DNA of 64,000 nucleotides from Methyloligella sp. (GTDB lineage: Bacteria; Pseudomonadota; Alphaproteobacteria; Rhizobiales; HXMU1428-3). The translations under genes and the position numbers were made by a program. Where the stretch lies: positions 186,001-250,000 of the forward strand of contig BQJJ01000001.1 of assembly GCA_021604645.1 (NCBI GenBank). Direction: 5' to 3'. Within the stretch, counting starts at the first letter, position 1. Each line of letters begins with the position of its first letter. Positions 1 through 8,506 of this stretch are shown here, in pieces. The notes under the pieces are model-generated. The model was not told the DNA's origin, searched no databases, and saw nothing but the letters and a program-made list of their open reading frames with translations.

Positions 1-845
1 CCTAAAATCTGAACTGCTTTTGCGTCAATCTCATAATAGGGAATAAGTGTTGCTAGTTGGGGCAAATATTGTTGGCCTGCTGGCATGAACAACGTATCCG
101 CCTGTCTGTTTTTTAATTGTTCAGCAAAAGGTTTCGCTGCCTTCACCAAGCCCGTAGGGTCTTTTGGGTAAGTGGCAAGCGCTACCACTTCACCACCATG
201 TGAAGCGACAGCATTTCTAAATGCAATCTCTGCAACTTTGCCATATTGATCTTGCGGTAAATAAGCTGAAAAGCGGCGCTTTCCTTGGCTCACAGCATAA
301 GAAACAATGCTGCTCACATCATGGCCGGCAAGAAAACTAAGAAGATAAACCCCATTGCCCGCAACAGATTCATCTGATGAAAACGCAATCATCGGAACAT
401 TGGATTGTTGAACAATCGGTGTGGCTGCCCGAACAGAAGCCGCAAATAAAGGCCCCAGAACAATCTCAGCACCTTCAGAAATAGCAGCTGACGCAGCTTG
501 GCGAGCGCCGCCTGGAGTACCTTTTGTATCTTTCGTTATCAACTCAATATTAGGGTTATCTGCTTCAAAAAGCGCAAGTTCACCAGCCTGTTTAATTTGT
601 TTGGCAATTTGCGCTGAGCGCCCCTCAGCAGTGAGGGGAAGTAATAGCGCAATTCTAACTTTCTCATCACCAGGTTGTGCGGCTGGCGTATTAAGGGCTG
701 TGTCAGTCAGGCTTCCGCCACCTGTAGAACAGGCGTTGAGTGTAAAAACAACAGCGCATAAAGCAAAAAGAGAAGTGAATGCAGAAAAGGAGATTTTTTT
801 TCTAAAAACAGAAAATAAATTTAAATTTAGAAAAGAAAATTTCAC
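1..845 (-). CDS. Penicillin-binding protein activator (LppC/LpoA-like lipoprotein), C-terminus outside window
   Basis: This is an open minus-strand frame running off the left edge, so the ORF track does not list it. The GTG start at 845 follows an AGGTGA ribosome site. The first ~39 residues form a signal peptide ending in the lipobox LNAC, so a lipid-anchored periplasmic protein is expected. After it come VRIALLLPLTAEGRSA, a glycine-rich segment (GTPGGARQAA) and GAEIVLGPLFAASVRAA, which match the type I periplasmic-binding fold of the LppC/PBP-activator family (Peripla_BP_6-like). Family members are thought to help peptidoglycan synthesis. Alphaproteobacteria often have this gene divergent from rsmI, as here. 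About 280 residues are visible and the rest is missing. The ORF called on the plus strand at 421-864 is its shadow. Confidence 0.85.
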   Translation of the reverse strand, partial: MKFSFLNLNLFSVFRKKISFSAFTSLFALCAVVFTLNACSTGGGSLTDTALNTPAAQPGDEKVRIALLLPLTAEGRSAQIAKQIKQAGELALFEADNPNIELITKDTKGTPGGARQAASAAISEGAEIVLGPLFAASVRAATPIVQQSNVPMIAFSSDESVAGNGVYLLSFLAGHDVSSIVSYAVSQGKRRFSAYLPQDQYGKVAEIAFRNAVASHGGEVVALATYPKDPTGLVKAAKPFAEQLKNRQADTLFMPAGQQYLPQLATLIPYYEIDAKAVQIL

Positions 846-1136
846 CGTATCACCTCAGATATAAAACAAGATAAAGTTCTAGAATATATGTCAAAGAGCA
901 ATTTCATCCAAAATAAAAAAATGTATGATATTAGGTCTCTAAAAGCTCTCACATGACAGGAATAAATATAGACTATGACCCTTTAATGGTAGTAACACTA
1001 TTTCTGTCATGTTTCATTACATCACAATAATGAGCCCACAAGACAGATTCGTCAAAAAATCTATGGAATTTTGGTGATGAAAGTTAATTTATCCACTTCT
1101 TATTCGGTATTCTAAAAAAGAACTTGAAGTGAAATG

Positions 1137-1181
1137 TTGAAAAAAACACATAAAATATTGAATATATATGTGTTTTTTCAA
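1137..1181. repeat. AT-rich 15-bp inverted repeat upstream of rsmI
   Basis: The arms TTGAAAAAAACACATA and TATGTGTTTTTTCAA pair almost perfectly, with one extra A, around a 14-base AT loop. It lies in the 403-bp divergent gap between the PBP activator and rsmI, about 70 bp before the rsmI start. It could be an operator, an attenuator hairpin or a bidirectional terminator-like structure. The rest of the gap is AT-rich with no small gene recognised. Confidence 0.5.
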
Positions 1182-1248
1182 AAACGATTGGTTCTAAAAT
1201 AGATATCGCAAACAAAAATATAAGTAAATCAGGGCATTCCATTAGAAT

Positions 1249-2202
1249 ATGAACCAAGAAGACGATAAAAAAGAAATCTCACTAGCAGAGGCTCATAAAG
1301 TGAGTGAACAAAAAGCCAGACCAGTGGCGCGCGTTTCTGATGTAATGGAAGATCTTTTAAACCAGCCTTTGCTTCCGGCACTTTACCTGGTCGCAACACC
1401 CATAGGTCATTTAGCCGATATTAGTCTGAGAGCATTAGCCATTCTTGCTAAAGCTGATTTTGTAGCAGCAGAAGATACGCGGCACTCAAGAAAACTCCTG
1501 CAAAATTATGGAATTTCATCTGAAATGATCAGCTATCATGATCATAATGGTGATCAAATGCGGCCAAAGGTCATAAAGATGATCAAAGAAGGACGCTCTG
1601 TGGCCTTAATATCCGATGCCGGCACTCCATTAATCTCAGACCCTGGATATAAATTAGCAAAAGTAGTGCGGGATGCTGGCCTTAGAGTAGAGGTTGCTCC
1701 AGGCGCTAGCTCTGTTATGGCAGGGCTTTGCCTATCCGGTATGCCAACCGATACCTTTCTATTTGAAGGGTTTCTTCCTGCCAAACAAGTAGCCAGAAGC
1801 AAACGTTTGGAAACGCTGAAAACCATTCAAGGGAGTTTGGTATTTTTCGAAACCGCCAAGAGAATTGAGGCCGTTGTAAAAGATGCCCTCGCAACCTTAG
1901 GGGATAGAGATGCCAGTGTTTTACGTGAGCTAACCAAAGTCCATGAAGAGGTCATCGAAGGCAAATTAAGTGAGTTAAAATCTCAAATCGAGGAAAGGGA
2001 TCTTAAAGGCGAAATTGTTTTCATCATCGGTCCTCCCCTCGAAGCTGAAATCACAGATGAAGACATCAATGAAGCTCTAAAAAATCATTTATCTGAAGGA
2101 GCCAGTGTGAGAGATAGTGTCTCTGAAGTGATGACAGGCATGAACTTACCGAAAAAAAGAGTTTATGATCTTGCCTTAAAGCTTAAAAAAGAGCTGGATT
2201 GA
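1249..2202 (+). CDS. rsmI: 16S rRNA (cytidine1402-2'-O)-methyltransferase RsmI
   Basis: RsmI uses S-adenosylmethionine to 2'-O-methylate C1402 of 16S rRNA in the decoding centre. The tetrapyrrole-methylase fold is clear: LYLVATPIGHLADISLRA near residue 46, then EDTRHSRKLLQNYG, SDAGTPLISDPGY and PGASSVMAGLCLSGMPT. The 317-residue length is slightly above the usual ~290 because of a charged ~45-residue N-terminal extension, so an internal start is possible, but no better ribosome site is visible. It is followed after 49 bp by yraN, a common alphaproteobacterial pairing, and they probably form an operon with gshB. Confidence 0.95.
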   Translation: MNQEDDKKEISLAEAHKVSEQKARPVARVSDVMEDLLNQPLLPALYLVATPIGHLADISLRALAILAKADFVAAEDTRHSRKLLQNYGISSEMISYHDHNGDQMRPKVIKMIKEGRSVALISDAGTPLISDPGYKLAKVVRDAGLRVEVAPGASSVMAGLCLSGMPTDTFLFEGFLPAKQVARSKRLETLKTIQGSLVFFETAKRIEAVVKDALATLGDRDASVLRELTKVHEEVIEGKLSELKSQIEERDLKGEIVFIIGPPLEAEITDEDINEALKNHLSEGASVRDSVSEVMTGMNLPKKRVYDLALKLKKELD

Positions 2203-2251
2203 GCGAACATTTGTAGTTGTAAGCGATATTTGTGAGAAGGAGGGGAGTTTT

Positions 2252-2635
2252 ATGACTGAGAAAAAAACACCCTCAGCAAAGAAGAGAAAACAAACTTATG
2301 AAGCAGGCCTTTTTGCTGAATTCTGGGCGAAGATTATACTCCGTTTAAAGGGGTATAGCCTCTTGGAAGAACGCTACAAAACACAGGCAGGAGAAATAGA
2401 TCTCATAGCAAAGCGCGGTGCTCACATTTCTTTTGTTGAAGTTAAATATAGAAAAACATTGGAAGAAGCTGCCTTTTCCTTATCGGATCATCAGAAAAAA
2501 CGAATAAATAAAGCCGCATTAATCTGGTTGTCAAAGCAGAGTGACTTGCGTTATGACAGTCTCTCATTTGATGTGATCTTATGTGCCCCCTGGACATTTC
2601 CAGCTCATATGAAAAATGCATTTGAAGAGTTATAG
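2252..2635 (+). CDS. yraN: YraN family (UPF0102) endonuclease-like protein
   Basis: A 127-residue protein with the restriction-endonuclease-like core of UPF0102: AGEIDLIAKRG at about residues 46-56 and FVEVKYRK at 61-68 supply the E-D-E-x-K metal-site residues. The biochemical role of the family is not settled; a Holliday-junction or DNA-processing nuclease is often suggested. The ATG at 2252 has a strong GAAGGAGGGG ribosome site. It sits between rsmI and gshB, as in many alphaproteobacteria. Length is normal and no key residue is missing. Confidence 0.9.
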   Translation: MTEKKTPSAKKRKQTYEAGLFAEFWAKIILRLKGYSLLEERYKTQAGEIDLIAKRGAHISFVEVKYRKTLEEAAFSLSDHQKKRINKAALIWLSKQSDLRYDSLSFDVILCAPWTFPAHMKNAFEEL

Positions 2636-2722
2636 AAAACCTTGGTTTCATACACTTCACAAATTGAATAAAACGATTATATCGTAAAATAATCACTAAA
2701 AATTAAAGCAGAGCGAGCTCCC

Positions 2723-3676
2723 ATGTCTCTTAACAAGCCTCTTAAAATTGCCTTTCAAATGGACGAAATCTCAAGCCTACACATAGAAGGTGACACTACC
2801 TTCGCCATGATGCTTGAGGCACAAAAAAGAGGCCATGAACTGTTTTACTATATGCCCGATGCGCTCAGCCTGAGAGACGGTGTTGTGACAGCATCCGGTT
2901 TTAATGTCGAGGTCAAGGATGTTGAGGGAGATCATTATAAATTAGGTGAAGCCAAAACAGAGGATCTATCAACCTATGATGTCGTCCATTTGCGCCAAGA
3001 CCCACCCTTCGATATGGGCTACATCACAACCACTCATATTCTGGAGCAAATCCACCCAGGGACTTTGGTGGTTAACAATCCAAGAGAAGTAAGAAACGCA
3101 CCTGAGAAGTTTTTTGTTCTCAATTTCCCAGAGCTAACAGCATCCACCTTGATTACCCGTGATGAAAAAGCAGTACAGAGTTTCAGAGCAGAGAAGAAAG
3201 ATATCATTGTAAAACCTCTCTATGGTAATGGCGGAGCTGGTGTGTTTCGCATCAAAGAAGATGATACAAATCTCTCATCTCTAATGGAGATGCTAAAAGA
3301 ACAATCCTCAGAACCTTTCATTGTTCAGGAATATTTACCAGCTGTGAGAGCAGGAGATAAACGCATCATCCTAATCGATGGAGAACCGGTTGGTGCCATC
3401 AACCGCGTACCAGCAGCAAATGAAACCCGCTCAAACATGCATGTCGGCGGACGTCCTGAACAAATTGATCTTTCTGAGCGTGACAAAGAAATTTGCGCAG
3501 CTATTGGCCCTGAATTAAAAAAACGCGGCCTGATATTTGTCGGCATAGATGTTATAGGCAATGTGCTTACAGAAATAAACGTCACCTCACCAACAGGCGT
3601 GCGTGAAGTCCTAAAATTCGGCGGCGCCGACATCGCCTCTCTTTTATGGGACGCAATTGAAGAAAAAAGAGCATAG
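2723..3676 (+). CDS. gshB: Glutathione synthetase
   Basis: GshB joins gamma-glutamylcysteine and glycine, using ATP, to make glutathione in the cytosol. The N-terminal substrate domain begins [20 protein letters not shown]. The ATP-grasp domain shows [13 protein letters not shown] (about residues 163-175), [10 protein letters not shown] and the glycine-binding end [12 protein letters not shown]. At 317 residues it is full length. It is third in the rsmI-yraN-gshB run. The family A repeat cluster begins just past its stop. Confidence 0.97.
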   Translation: MSLNKPLKIAFQMDEISSLHIEGDTTFAMMLEAQKRGHELFYYMPDALSLRDGVVTASGFNVEVKDVEGDHYKLGEAKTEDLSTYDVVHLRQDPPFDMGYITTTHILEQIHPGTLVVNNPREVRNAPEKFFVLNFPELTASTLITRDEKAVQSFRAEKKDIIVKPLYGNGGAGVFRIKEDDTNLSSLMEMLKEQSSEPFIVQEYLPAVRAGDKRIILIDGEPVGAINRVPAANETRSNMHVGGRPEQIDLSERDKEICAAIGPELKKRGLIFVGIDVIGNVLTEINVTSPTGVREVLKFGGADIASLLWDAIEEKRA

Positions 3677-3691
3677 AACTAACGCGATACA

Positions 3692-3755
3692 GTGACGGTT
3701 GCTGGTGGGCAACTGAAGTGCCACAAAAGCGCTTGAAATAGCCGTGAGAGAAAAT
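3692..3755 (+). repeat. Family B hairpin joined to a truncated family A 3' end
   Basis: A B core (GGTTGCTGGTGGGCAAC, then TGAAG) is flanked by GTG/CAC outer arms at about 3692-3724. After it comes GCGCTTGAAATAGCCGTGAGAG, the right arm of hairpin P4 plus the invariant tail of family A. The 5' part of this A copy is missing. A complete A copy follows within 10 bp, so the pair looks like a decayed tandem array. Confidence 0.75.
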
Positions 3756-3764
3756 AAAAACTAG

Positions 3765-3885
3765 CCATACGAATAAGGGAGTGCTCTTCTTTAGAGTGCG
3801 TACATGGCAGCGAGTGCTGCCCGGAGCCTAGCTCCGTCCCTCGGAGGCCCATGAGCTTTAGCTCATGGAATAGCCGTGAGAGAGA
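3765..3885 (+). repeat. Family A structured repeat, copy A1
   Basis: A compact copy with four hairpins in order: P1 GTGCTC/GAGTGC, P2 GGCAGC/GCTGCC, P3 CGGAGC/GCTCCG and P4 CCATGAGC/GCTCATGG. Between them are the shared blocks GTACAT, CCCTCGGAGGC and AATAGCCGTGAGAGA. It has no insertion and is a good type example. It ends 35 bp before the ATG of the next gene, so it would lie in that gene's leader if transcribed. Confidence 0.85.
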
Positions 3886-3919
3886 TGATGCACTATTGAT
3901 TGGGAATTTGGAGGGAACA

Positions 3920-4639
3920 ATGTTTAAGTCTAAAAGACTGATTGGTAATGAAATTACCAATGATGCTGGCGAAGTCGCACATGATCAAACTGAAAGCAAA
4001 AAACGAAAAGGCCGGACCGAATGGACAAGCGTTATATTGTCTCTTTCTGCATTGCTGATATCAGCGGTTAGCCTCTATCAAACCGTTTTAAAACAGGCGA
4101 ATTTAAAATTATTTGTACCTGAAACCATTTCTTACACCAGAGATGCAGAAGGAAATTATGAAGTATTTATACTCCCGCTTACTATAACAAATAGCGGGGC
4201 CCAAGACGGGGTTGTTTCATCTTTAAAGTTAGTCGGTACAAATAACCAAACCGGCAAAAAACTTATTTTTAAAGCAAGCTATTTTGTTAAAGCTGAATAT
4301 TTTATGACCCCAAATTCAAATGTCCAAACAGGAATAGTTCAACGGCCAAAAGAACCGTATTCTCCTATACCTGTCGCAGGCTATAGTGCCTTTGGCGGCA
4401 ACATACTGTTCTATCCAGAAAAGCCAAGCAAGAAATCCTTCATGCCAGGTGAAGGCGAGTATGACTTTGTGCTCACTTTAAAATCATCAGCAGATGAACA
4501 AAACAGTTTTCCGGGCAGCTTCTGGAAAAAAGAAAGTAAGCCCATCAAATTTACAGCTGTTTCAGGCAAAGTTGCAAGTTTCTTCCCTGGTTGGATTAGA
4601 GTAGGAAATACGTGGCGCCTATCAATTAAGGACAAGTGA
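3920..4639 (+). CDS. Unknown protein with one N-terminal membrane segment
   Basis: I do not recognise a family. The ORF track starts at 3851, but its first 23 residues are family A repeat DNA. The ATG at 3920 has a GGAGGG ribosome site and is preferred, giving 239 residues. A charged cytoplasmic start (KSKRLIGNE, KKRKGRTEW) precedes one membrane helix (VILSLSALLISAVSLYQTV). A beta-rich domain of ~170 residues follows, including LPLTITNSGAQDGVVSSLKL, which resembles immunoglobulin-like or DUF-type extracytoplasmic domains. It stands alone, between the repeat cluster and a convergent anti-sigma gene. Confidence 0.7.
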   Translation: MFKSKRLIGNEITNDAGEVAHDQTESKKRKGRTEWTSVILSLSALLISAVSLYQTVLKQANLKLFVPETISYTRDAEGNYEVFILPLTITNSGAQDGVVSSLKLVGTNNQTGKKLIFKASYFVKAEYFMTPNSNVQTGIVQRPKEPYSPIPVAGYSAFGGNILFYPEKPSKKSFMPGEGEYDFVLTLKSSADEQNSFPGSFWKKESKPIKFTAVSGKVASFFPGWIRVGNTWRLSIKDK

Positions 4640-4660
4640 AAAATTAATTTTTCTCTGAAT

Positions 4661-5488
4661 TCAACTGGCCATTTGTGAGTAAATGTTTTTTGCCAAAGGT
4701 GAGAGGGCTTCTTTGGTAATGTTGCCCACTAGGACATAACTCACATCATGGTCCAACCAATAAAACGCATTCATATTTTTTTCTGAAGCAAATCGAAAAG
4801 CAGATGTCTCTGCTTTTTTATTTCGAATGAGATAAAGCGTGATCCGTTTGCCCGTTTGATCTTCGTACATAAGTTGTGCAGCAACACCATCATTCCTGGG
4901 CAATAACCTGCCACCAACCAAATGATAGCCACTTTGTTTGAGTTTTGGAGCTTTAACTGGAATTTGTAACCTCTTCGAAAGCCATGCAACAAGATGTCCC
5001 TCATCTTTCCCGCTGACTTCTACTGGGTGAAGAACCTCAACGGCATAAGTCGTATGAGCATCAAGAGCTTGTCTGACCATTGGGCGTTTCTGAGTAGATG
5101 TTTGAGAGGCAATCAGAGTTTGATGGCCCAGCCAACCAGAAATATTCCCAAAGATAAAAATAGAAAGAACGGCTGCAACAGATTGCCATCTAAAATCATT
5201 CAGCTTTCTCAATAAGGCCGGATTTCTGAGTTCTTTTGCCTTACTCTGATCATCTATGGTCTTTGCAAGTCTATGAGGAGAGAGACGCTCAGGAATTGGT
5301 TCATGAAGCGTATTATCAAAAAGTGTTTTTAAACGCTCTCGTTGCGCTTTCAAATCGGCAACAAATGCAGCATCTTCAGAATGAAGATCTAAATAGCGCT
5401 CAACAAGTATACTGTCTTCTTCAGAAAGTTGACCATCCACATAAGCGTGTAGATCATCATGATCTATGTTATTTTTATCTTTGATCAT
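4661..5488 (-). CDS. Membrane-spanning anti-sigma factor, partner of ECF sigma 1
   Basis: The 275-residue protein starts HDDLHAYVDGQLSEED, the usual anti-sigma N-terminal helix, without the HxxxCxxC zinc motif. One membrane helix (VAAVLSIFIFGNISGWLG) follows near residue 105. The periplasmic part of ~150 residues includes YHLVGGRLLPRNDGVAAQLMY and DHDVSYVLVGNI. It should hold the sigma factor at the membrane until an envelope signal arrives. Its ATG overlaps the sigma stop codon (ATGA), so the two are translationally coupled. It is paralogous in layout to the anti-sigma at 8507. Confidence 0.88.
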   Translation of the reverse strand: MIKDKNNIDHDDLHAYVDGQLSEEDSILVERYLDLHSEDAAFVADLKAQRERLKTLFDNTLHEPIPERLSPHRLAKTIDDQSKAKELRNPALLRKLNDFRWQSVAAVLSIFIFGNISGWLGHQTLIASQTSTQKRPMVRQALDAHTTYAVEVLHPVEVSGKDEGHLVAWLSKRLQIPVKAPKLKQSGYHLVGGRLLPRNDGVAAQLMYEDQTGKRITLYLIRNKKAETSAFRFASEKNMNAFYWLDHDVSYVLVGNITKEALSPLAKNIYSQMAS

Positions 5489-6006
5489 TTAACTCTCCTT
5501 AAGCTGCTTGTCTCAGTTTTTTTTGGCTTGTAATCAACCAGCTGACGTAACCGCTTTCGTCCACGCCCTAACCGAGACATCAGCGTGCCGATGGGAATAC
5601 CAAGTATCGTTGCCGCTTCTTTATAGGGCATCCCTTCAATCGTAACGAGCAATAAAACCTCTCGCTGCTCAAGTGGCAAAGTGCCAAGTGCTCTCCTGGT
5701 TTCTGCCAAGGCAACCTGGTCTGGTTGAGAGGCTGCAACAGAAGGTTCATTTGTCATTTCGTCTATTGAAGCTAAAGCCGGCCGATTTTTAAGTGCACGC
5801 AATTGATTACGATATATGTTGATAAGCATTGTGAAAAGCCAGCTTTTTAAGCTGCCAGTTGGAGACCATAAATGTCGTTTGCGAATGGCACGTTCCAAAC
5901 AATCTTGAACCAGATCATCAGCTTGATCAGCATTGCCCGTCAGCGCGCGTGCGTATCGCCTTAACGCTGGTATGCAAGCTTCAATTTCATCAAGCAGCTG
6001 TGTCAT
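5485..6006 (-). CDS. ECF-type RNA polymerase sigma factor 1
   Basis: The 173-residue protein has only sigma regions 2 and 4. Region 2 is ALTGNADQADDLVQDCLERA followed by SLKSWLFTMLINIYRN. Region 4 is LPLEQREVLLLVTIEGMPY with the helix-turn-helix EAATILGIPIGTLMSRLGRG. The partner anti-sigma overlaps it by four bases. The targets are unknown; the adjacent COG4315/P460 genes are natural candidates. It is not the general-stress sigma EcfG, since no phyR or nepR is nearby. Confidence 0.92.
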   Translation of the reverse strand: MTQLLDEIEACIPALRRYARALTGNADQADDLVQDCLERAIRKRHLWSPTGSLKSWLFTMLINIYRNQLRALKNRPALASIDEMTNEPSVAASQPDQVALAETRRALGTLPLEQREVLLLVTIEGMPYKEAATILGIPIGTLMSRLGRGRKRLRQLVDYKPKKTETSSLRRVK

Positions 6007-6055
6007 CTTTTTACGTCTCTGTTAGAGCCAGCCAGTTTTTACTGGTAAATCATTT

Positions 6056-6084
6056 ATGGCAAGGGGAGGGAGCCACCTTGCCAT
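6056..6084 (-). terminator. Hairpin between the COG4315 gene and ECF sigma 1
   Basis: ATGGCAAGG and CCTTGCCAT form a 9-bp stem just after the stop of the COG4315 gene and before the sigma start. There is no U-run, so a transcript-processing or weak terminator role is guessed. Confidence 0.4.
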
Positions 6085-6099
6085 AAAATTTAAAGGTAC

Positions 6100-6498
6100 T
6101 TAAGGGCGAGCAACATGCCAAACACCTTTAACTCCATCACCGGTTACATCACCTTGTTTTTTATCTTTGAACCAGAAATATAACGGCTGGGATTTATAAG
6201 CCCATTGTTTTGTCCCATCAGCGCGGTTAATAACAGTGAACTTTCCTTTCCCCTTAGAGGTATTTGTTGCCAAAAAAGGAGGCCATTTTTTAGCACATCC
6301 TCCAGAGCAGTTAGATTTACTCTTTTGGTCCTTATCAAACGTGTAAAGGGTCATGCCCTTGGCATTGGTCAAAATGCTAAGCTTGGCTGAATTCACTTTT
6401 ATAGCTTTTGCCATGTGATGATCAGCTAAAGCACTTGAAGCAAAGAAAAACAGTGATGAAATCACCAAAGCAGTTGGGAAATATTTCAATAGTTTCAT
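6100..6498 (-). CDS. Exported COG4315-type 'secreted repeat' protein
   Basis: A 132-residue protein with a clean signal peptide (FPTALVISSLFFFASSALA, cut before DHHMAK). The mature part carries the COG4315 pattern: LSILTNAKGMTLYTFDKDQ, then CSGGCAKKWPPFLA, and near the end KQWAYKSQPLYFWFKD and GDGVKGVWHVA. The family is periplasmic or lipid-anchored with unknown function. Two conserved cysteines and a DHH start could bind metal or take part in redox chemistry, which is inference. It begins 46 bp after the P460 gene with a GGATGA ribosome site, so the two are probably cotranscribed. Confidence 0.88.
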   Translation of the reverse strand: MKLLKYFPTALVISSLFFFASSALADHHMAKAIKVNSAKLSILTNAKGMTLYTFDKDQKSKSNCSGGCAKKWPPFLATNTSKGKGKFTVINRADGTKQWAYKSQPLYFWFKDKKQGDVTGDGVKGVWHVARP

Positions 6499-6544
6499 AA
6501 ATTCATCCTTAAGCGACGATTAGTCTTTTATTTTACGAGAGATA

Positions 6545-7063
6545 TTATTTGGGAAAAATTGCCGGTGTAGTGAACACATAATCACGTGACTTCACAGGCG
6601 TATGGCAAGCCACACATTCATCGACAAATTCAGCATCCTCGCCATAAGGTTTTTGCTCAGTACCTAACCATCGGGCATAGCCCCAGCCACCTGTTTTTTC
6701 ATATTTTTGAGCACCTTTAATCATAAATTCCGCATGAATAAATTTACCAGGAACAATTGCTGGTTCCCAATGCTCGTCTTTGCGCTCTTTCCAAACAATC
6801 TTGGCAAGAATAGCGCCATCGGGCCAAGGGCTCGTTTTGCCAGCACGAGCTGCTTCAATCGCAATATCATTACCAAGAATAGCGCGAATGCTACCATGGT
6901 CAGTGCGATAAGACGGGGCAATCAGCCGCCAGTTTTTATAGTCTTTCGGAATTTCAATGCCATTTGGCGCCGGTGGAACAGCCTTTTCTTTCGCAAAAGC
7001 TGTGAAAGTGAGACCGGTTGAAACAGCTAAGAGAAATCCAGCAATTAAGACAGGACGTTTCAT
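6545..7063 (-). CDS. Cytochrome P460 family periplasmic c-type haem protein
   Basis: The start is placed at ATGAAACGT (7063) because GGAG lies just upstream; the track's four extra residues contain that ribosome site. The signal peptide is RPVLIAGFLLAVSTGLTFTAFA. Recognisable P460 features are the IPKDYKNWRLIAPSYRTDHGSIRAIL opening, WPDGAILAKIVWK and the single haem c site CVACH near the C-terminus, followed by SRDYVFTTP. Family members oxidise hydroxylamine or bind and detoxify nitric oxide, using a lysine-crosslinked haem. The specific reaction here is not shown by sequence. Confidence 0.9.
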   Translation of the reverse strand: MKRPVLIAGFLLAVSTGLTFTAFAKEKAVPPAPNGIEIPKDYKNWRLIAPSYRTDHGSIRAILGNDIAIEAARAGKTSPWPDGAILAKIVWKERKDEHWEPAIVPGKFIHAEFMIKGAQKYEKTGGWGYARWLGTEQKPYGEDAEFVDECVACHTPVKSRDYVFTTPAIFPK

Positions 7064-7371
7064 AAAAAGCTCCATTTTCTACAAATGAATTAGGGTTGTG
7101 AATTTAATATTCGCAAAAATTCCTTTTGAGCATCTGGATGAAAACGATCTGTGGAGAACCAGATAAAGCCCAAAGTGAAAGTTTGCTATAATTGAAAAAC
7201 ACAACAGAGAGGGCTTTAATCCCGCTAACAGAAAAAAATCAGTAAAAATTTCACAGCGCTAATTTAAGAGGAATTAAAAACGCATAATGTAGAAAAGGAA
7301 TGAGATACACTCGGGCTTGGCTCAAATAAGCCAAACCCAAATGAATTGTTCGATGGATCGCGGGAAGATTG
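7064..7371. other. Intergenic region between the DUF4399 and P460 genes
   Basis: About 308 bp without a gene. The right end holds the hairpin annotated at 7313-7341. The left part probably carries the P460 promoter. I could not identify a convincing ECF-type -35/-10 pair by eye. Confidence 0.5.
7313..7341 (-). terminator. Hairpin after the DUF4399 gene
   Basis: GGGCTTGGCTCAAATAAGCCAAACCC forms an 8- to 10-bp stem with one mismatch, 30 bp past the DUF4399 stop codon. The following T content is low, so it may be a weak or Rho-assisted terminator. Confidence 0.45.
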
Positions 7372-7839
7372 TTACTTCACAGTAATCGTAATCACTTGTG
7401 AGGATACAGGCGGATTATGAGGAATGTGATTTTCATCAGCAAGTACCAGTTGCAAAGTGTGCTTGCCAGAGGAAAGTTTTAAAATAGTCTCTGTCTGGCC
7501 GCCACCAAAATGAATGTGCTGCTCGTCTGCTGGAATATTGTCCAGATATTCATCAACACCATCTTCACCTTTTCCAAGCGCTGCACGGTCAATAAACAAA
7601 TGATGATGACCGGTGTTCGCTCTAGCCACGCCAGCGGGTGCCACTCCCATTCCACTTAATCCAAAAATAACTTTAAAAGGGCCTGCGACAACATCCCCAT
7701 CTTTGAGGTTTACAAAATATTGCTTGGTACCAGCCTTGGAGGGAGTTTCACCGGCCATAGAGGTGTTAGTCAGGCCAGAAAAGCCAATAGTTAGAAGCCC
7801 AAGAAATACAATCATTTTAAGAGCTATTGATTTTTTCAT
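7372..7839 (-). CDS. Exported DUF4399 protein
   Basis: The track begins at 8007, but MKKSIALKMIVF at 7839 has a GGAG ribosome site and starts a normal signal peptide (FLGLLTIGFSGLTNTSMA), giving 155 residues. The mature protein matches DUF4399: YFVNLKDGDVVAGPFKVIFGL, then GVAPAG, TGHHHLFID, DEQHIHFGGGQTE and HTLQLVLADENHIPH. The many conserved histidines suggest a periplasmic metal-binding role, which is inference. It diverges from ECF sigma 2 with about 117 bp between starts. Confidence 0.9.
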   Translation of the reverse strand: MKKSIALKMIVFLGLLTIGFSGLTNTSMAGETPSKAGTKQYFVNLKDGDVVAGPFKVIFGLSGMGVAPAGVARANTGHHHLFIDRAALGKGEDGVDEYLDNIPADEQHIHFGGGQTETILKLSSGKHTLQLVLADENHIPHNPPVSSQVITITVK

Positions 7840-7956
7840 ATAATTGATCTCCACTAGAAACTTATGCATGATACTTGCATTGAAAAACGCAGATAAAATG
7901 CCTTTGAAGTTGTATGTTAATAGGCTTTCAACACGTCTAAGCTTTGGATTATTCAT

Positions 7957-8493
7957 TTGAGCAAGAAAAGAAATTCTTATGAAGTGATAAGAGCAGAGCT
8001 GAGGCAACTGTTTCCCAAGCTCTGGCGTTATTGTTTATTTCTGACAAGGTCATCCCATGCGGCAGATGATCTGGCACAAGCTGCCTGTCTTCGCGCGTTA
8101 GAAAAAGCTGAGCTATATAAAGCAGACACAAATTTCAATGGCTGGGTCTTTCGCATAGCGCAAAGACTATGGCTCAACGAAATCAGAGCCCAATCCATCA
8201 GAACAGGGCAGGGCTGCTCTCCAATTGAAGAATATGATCTTGCTGATAATAATTTAGACCCAGAAATGAATATTTTGGGCAAAGACGTGTTATTAGCTAT
8301 AGAGGCATTGCCGGAAGCGCAAAAACTAACGGTCATTTTGGTTTATGTGGACGGGTTTAGTTATAAAGAAGCAGCTGAAGTCCTTGAAATACCTGTAGGA
8401 ACTGTAATGAGCCGTTTGGCCGTGGCCCGTAAGGCAATAGCCACCCAATTTAATGATGATGAAAATCAAAAGGTGAGTGAGCCAAAAAGATGA
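7957..8493 (+). CDS. ECF-type RNA polymerase sigma factor 2
   Basis: A 178-residue sigma-70 family protein with regions 2 and 4 only. Region 2 is FLTRSSHAADDLAQAACLRALEK then NFNGWVFRIAQRLWLNEIRA. Region 4 is LPEAQKLTVILVYVDGFSY plus the helix-turn-helix EAAEVLEIPVGTVMSRLAVA. The start is uncertain: the track uses a TTG at 7957, and an in-frame GTG at 7984 also exists; neither has a strong ribosome site. The partner anti-sigma begins 13 bp downstream. It is a paralogue of the minus-strand pair 2 kb away. Confidence 0.9.
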   Translation: MSKKRNSYEVIRAELRQLFPKLWRYCLFLTRSSHAADDLAQAACLRALEKAELYKADTNFNGWVFRIAQRLWLNEIRAQSIRTGQGCSPIEEYDLADNNLDPEMNILGKDVLLAIEALPEAQKLTVILVYVDGFSYKEAAEVLEIPVGTVMSRLAVARKAIATQFNDDENQKVSEPKR

Positions 8494-8506
8494 GTGAGCT
8501 AAATAA

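Noticed and set aside
421-864. 147-residue plus-strand ORF
   Set aside because: It is the shadow of the PBP-activator lipoprotein on the other strand, which has a lipobox and family motifs.
3765-3885. Family A as a known riboswitch (glycine, cobalamin, c-di-GMP)
   Set aside because: The conserved blocks do not match the cores of these classes as I know them, and copies are not consistently upstream of any gene type.
3765-3885. Conserved peptide encoded from the ATGGC within family A
   Set aside because: The frame is interrupted early in several copies (for example TAG after two codons in A7), so no peptide is conserved.
3851-3919. Upstream start of the unknown membrane protein
   Set aside because: These codons belong to repeat A1; the ATG at 3920 has the ribosome site.
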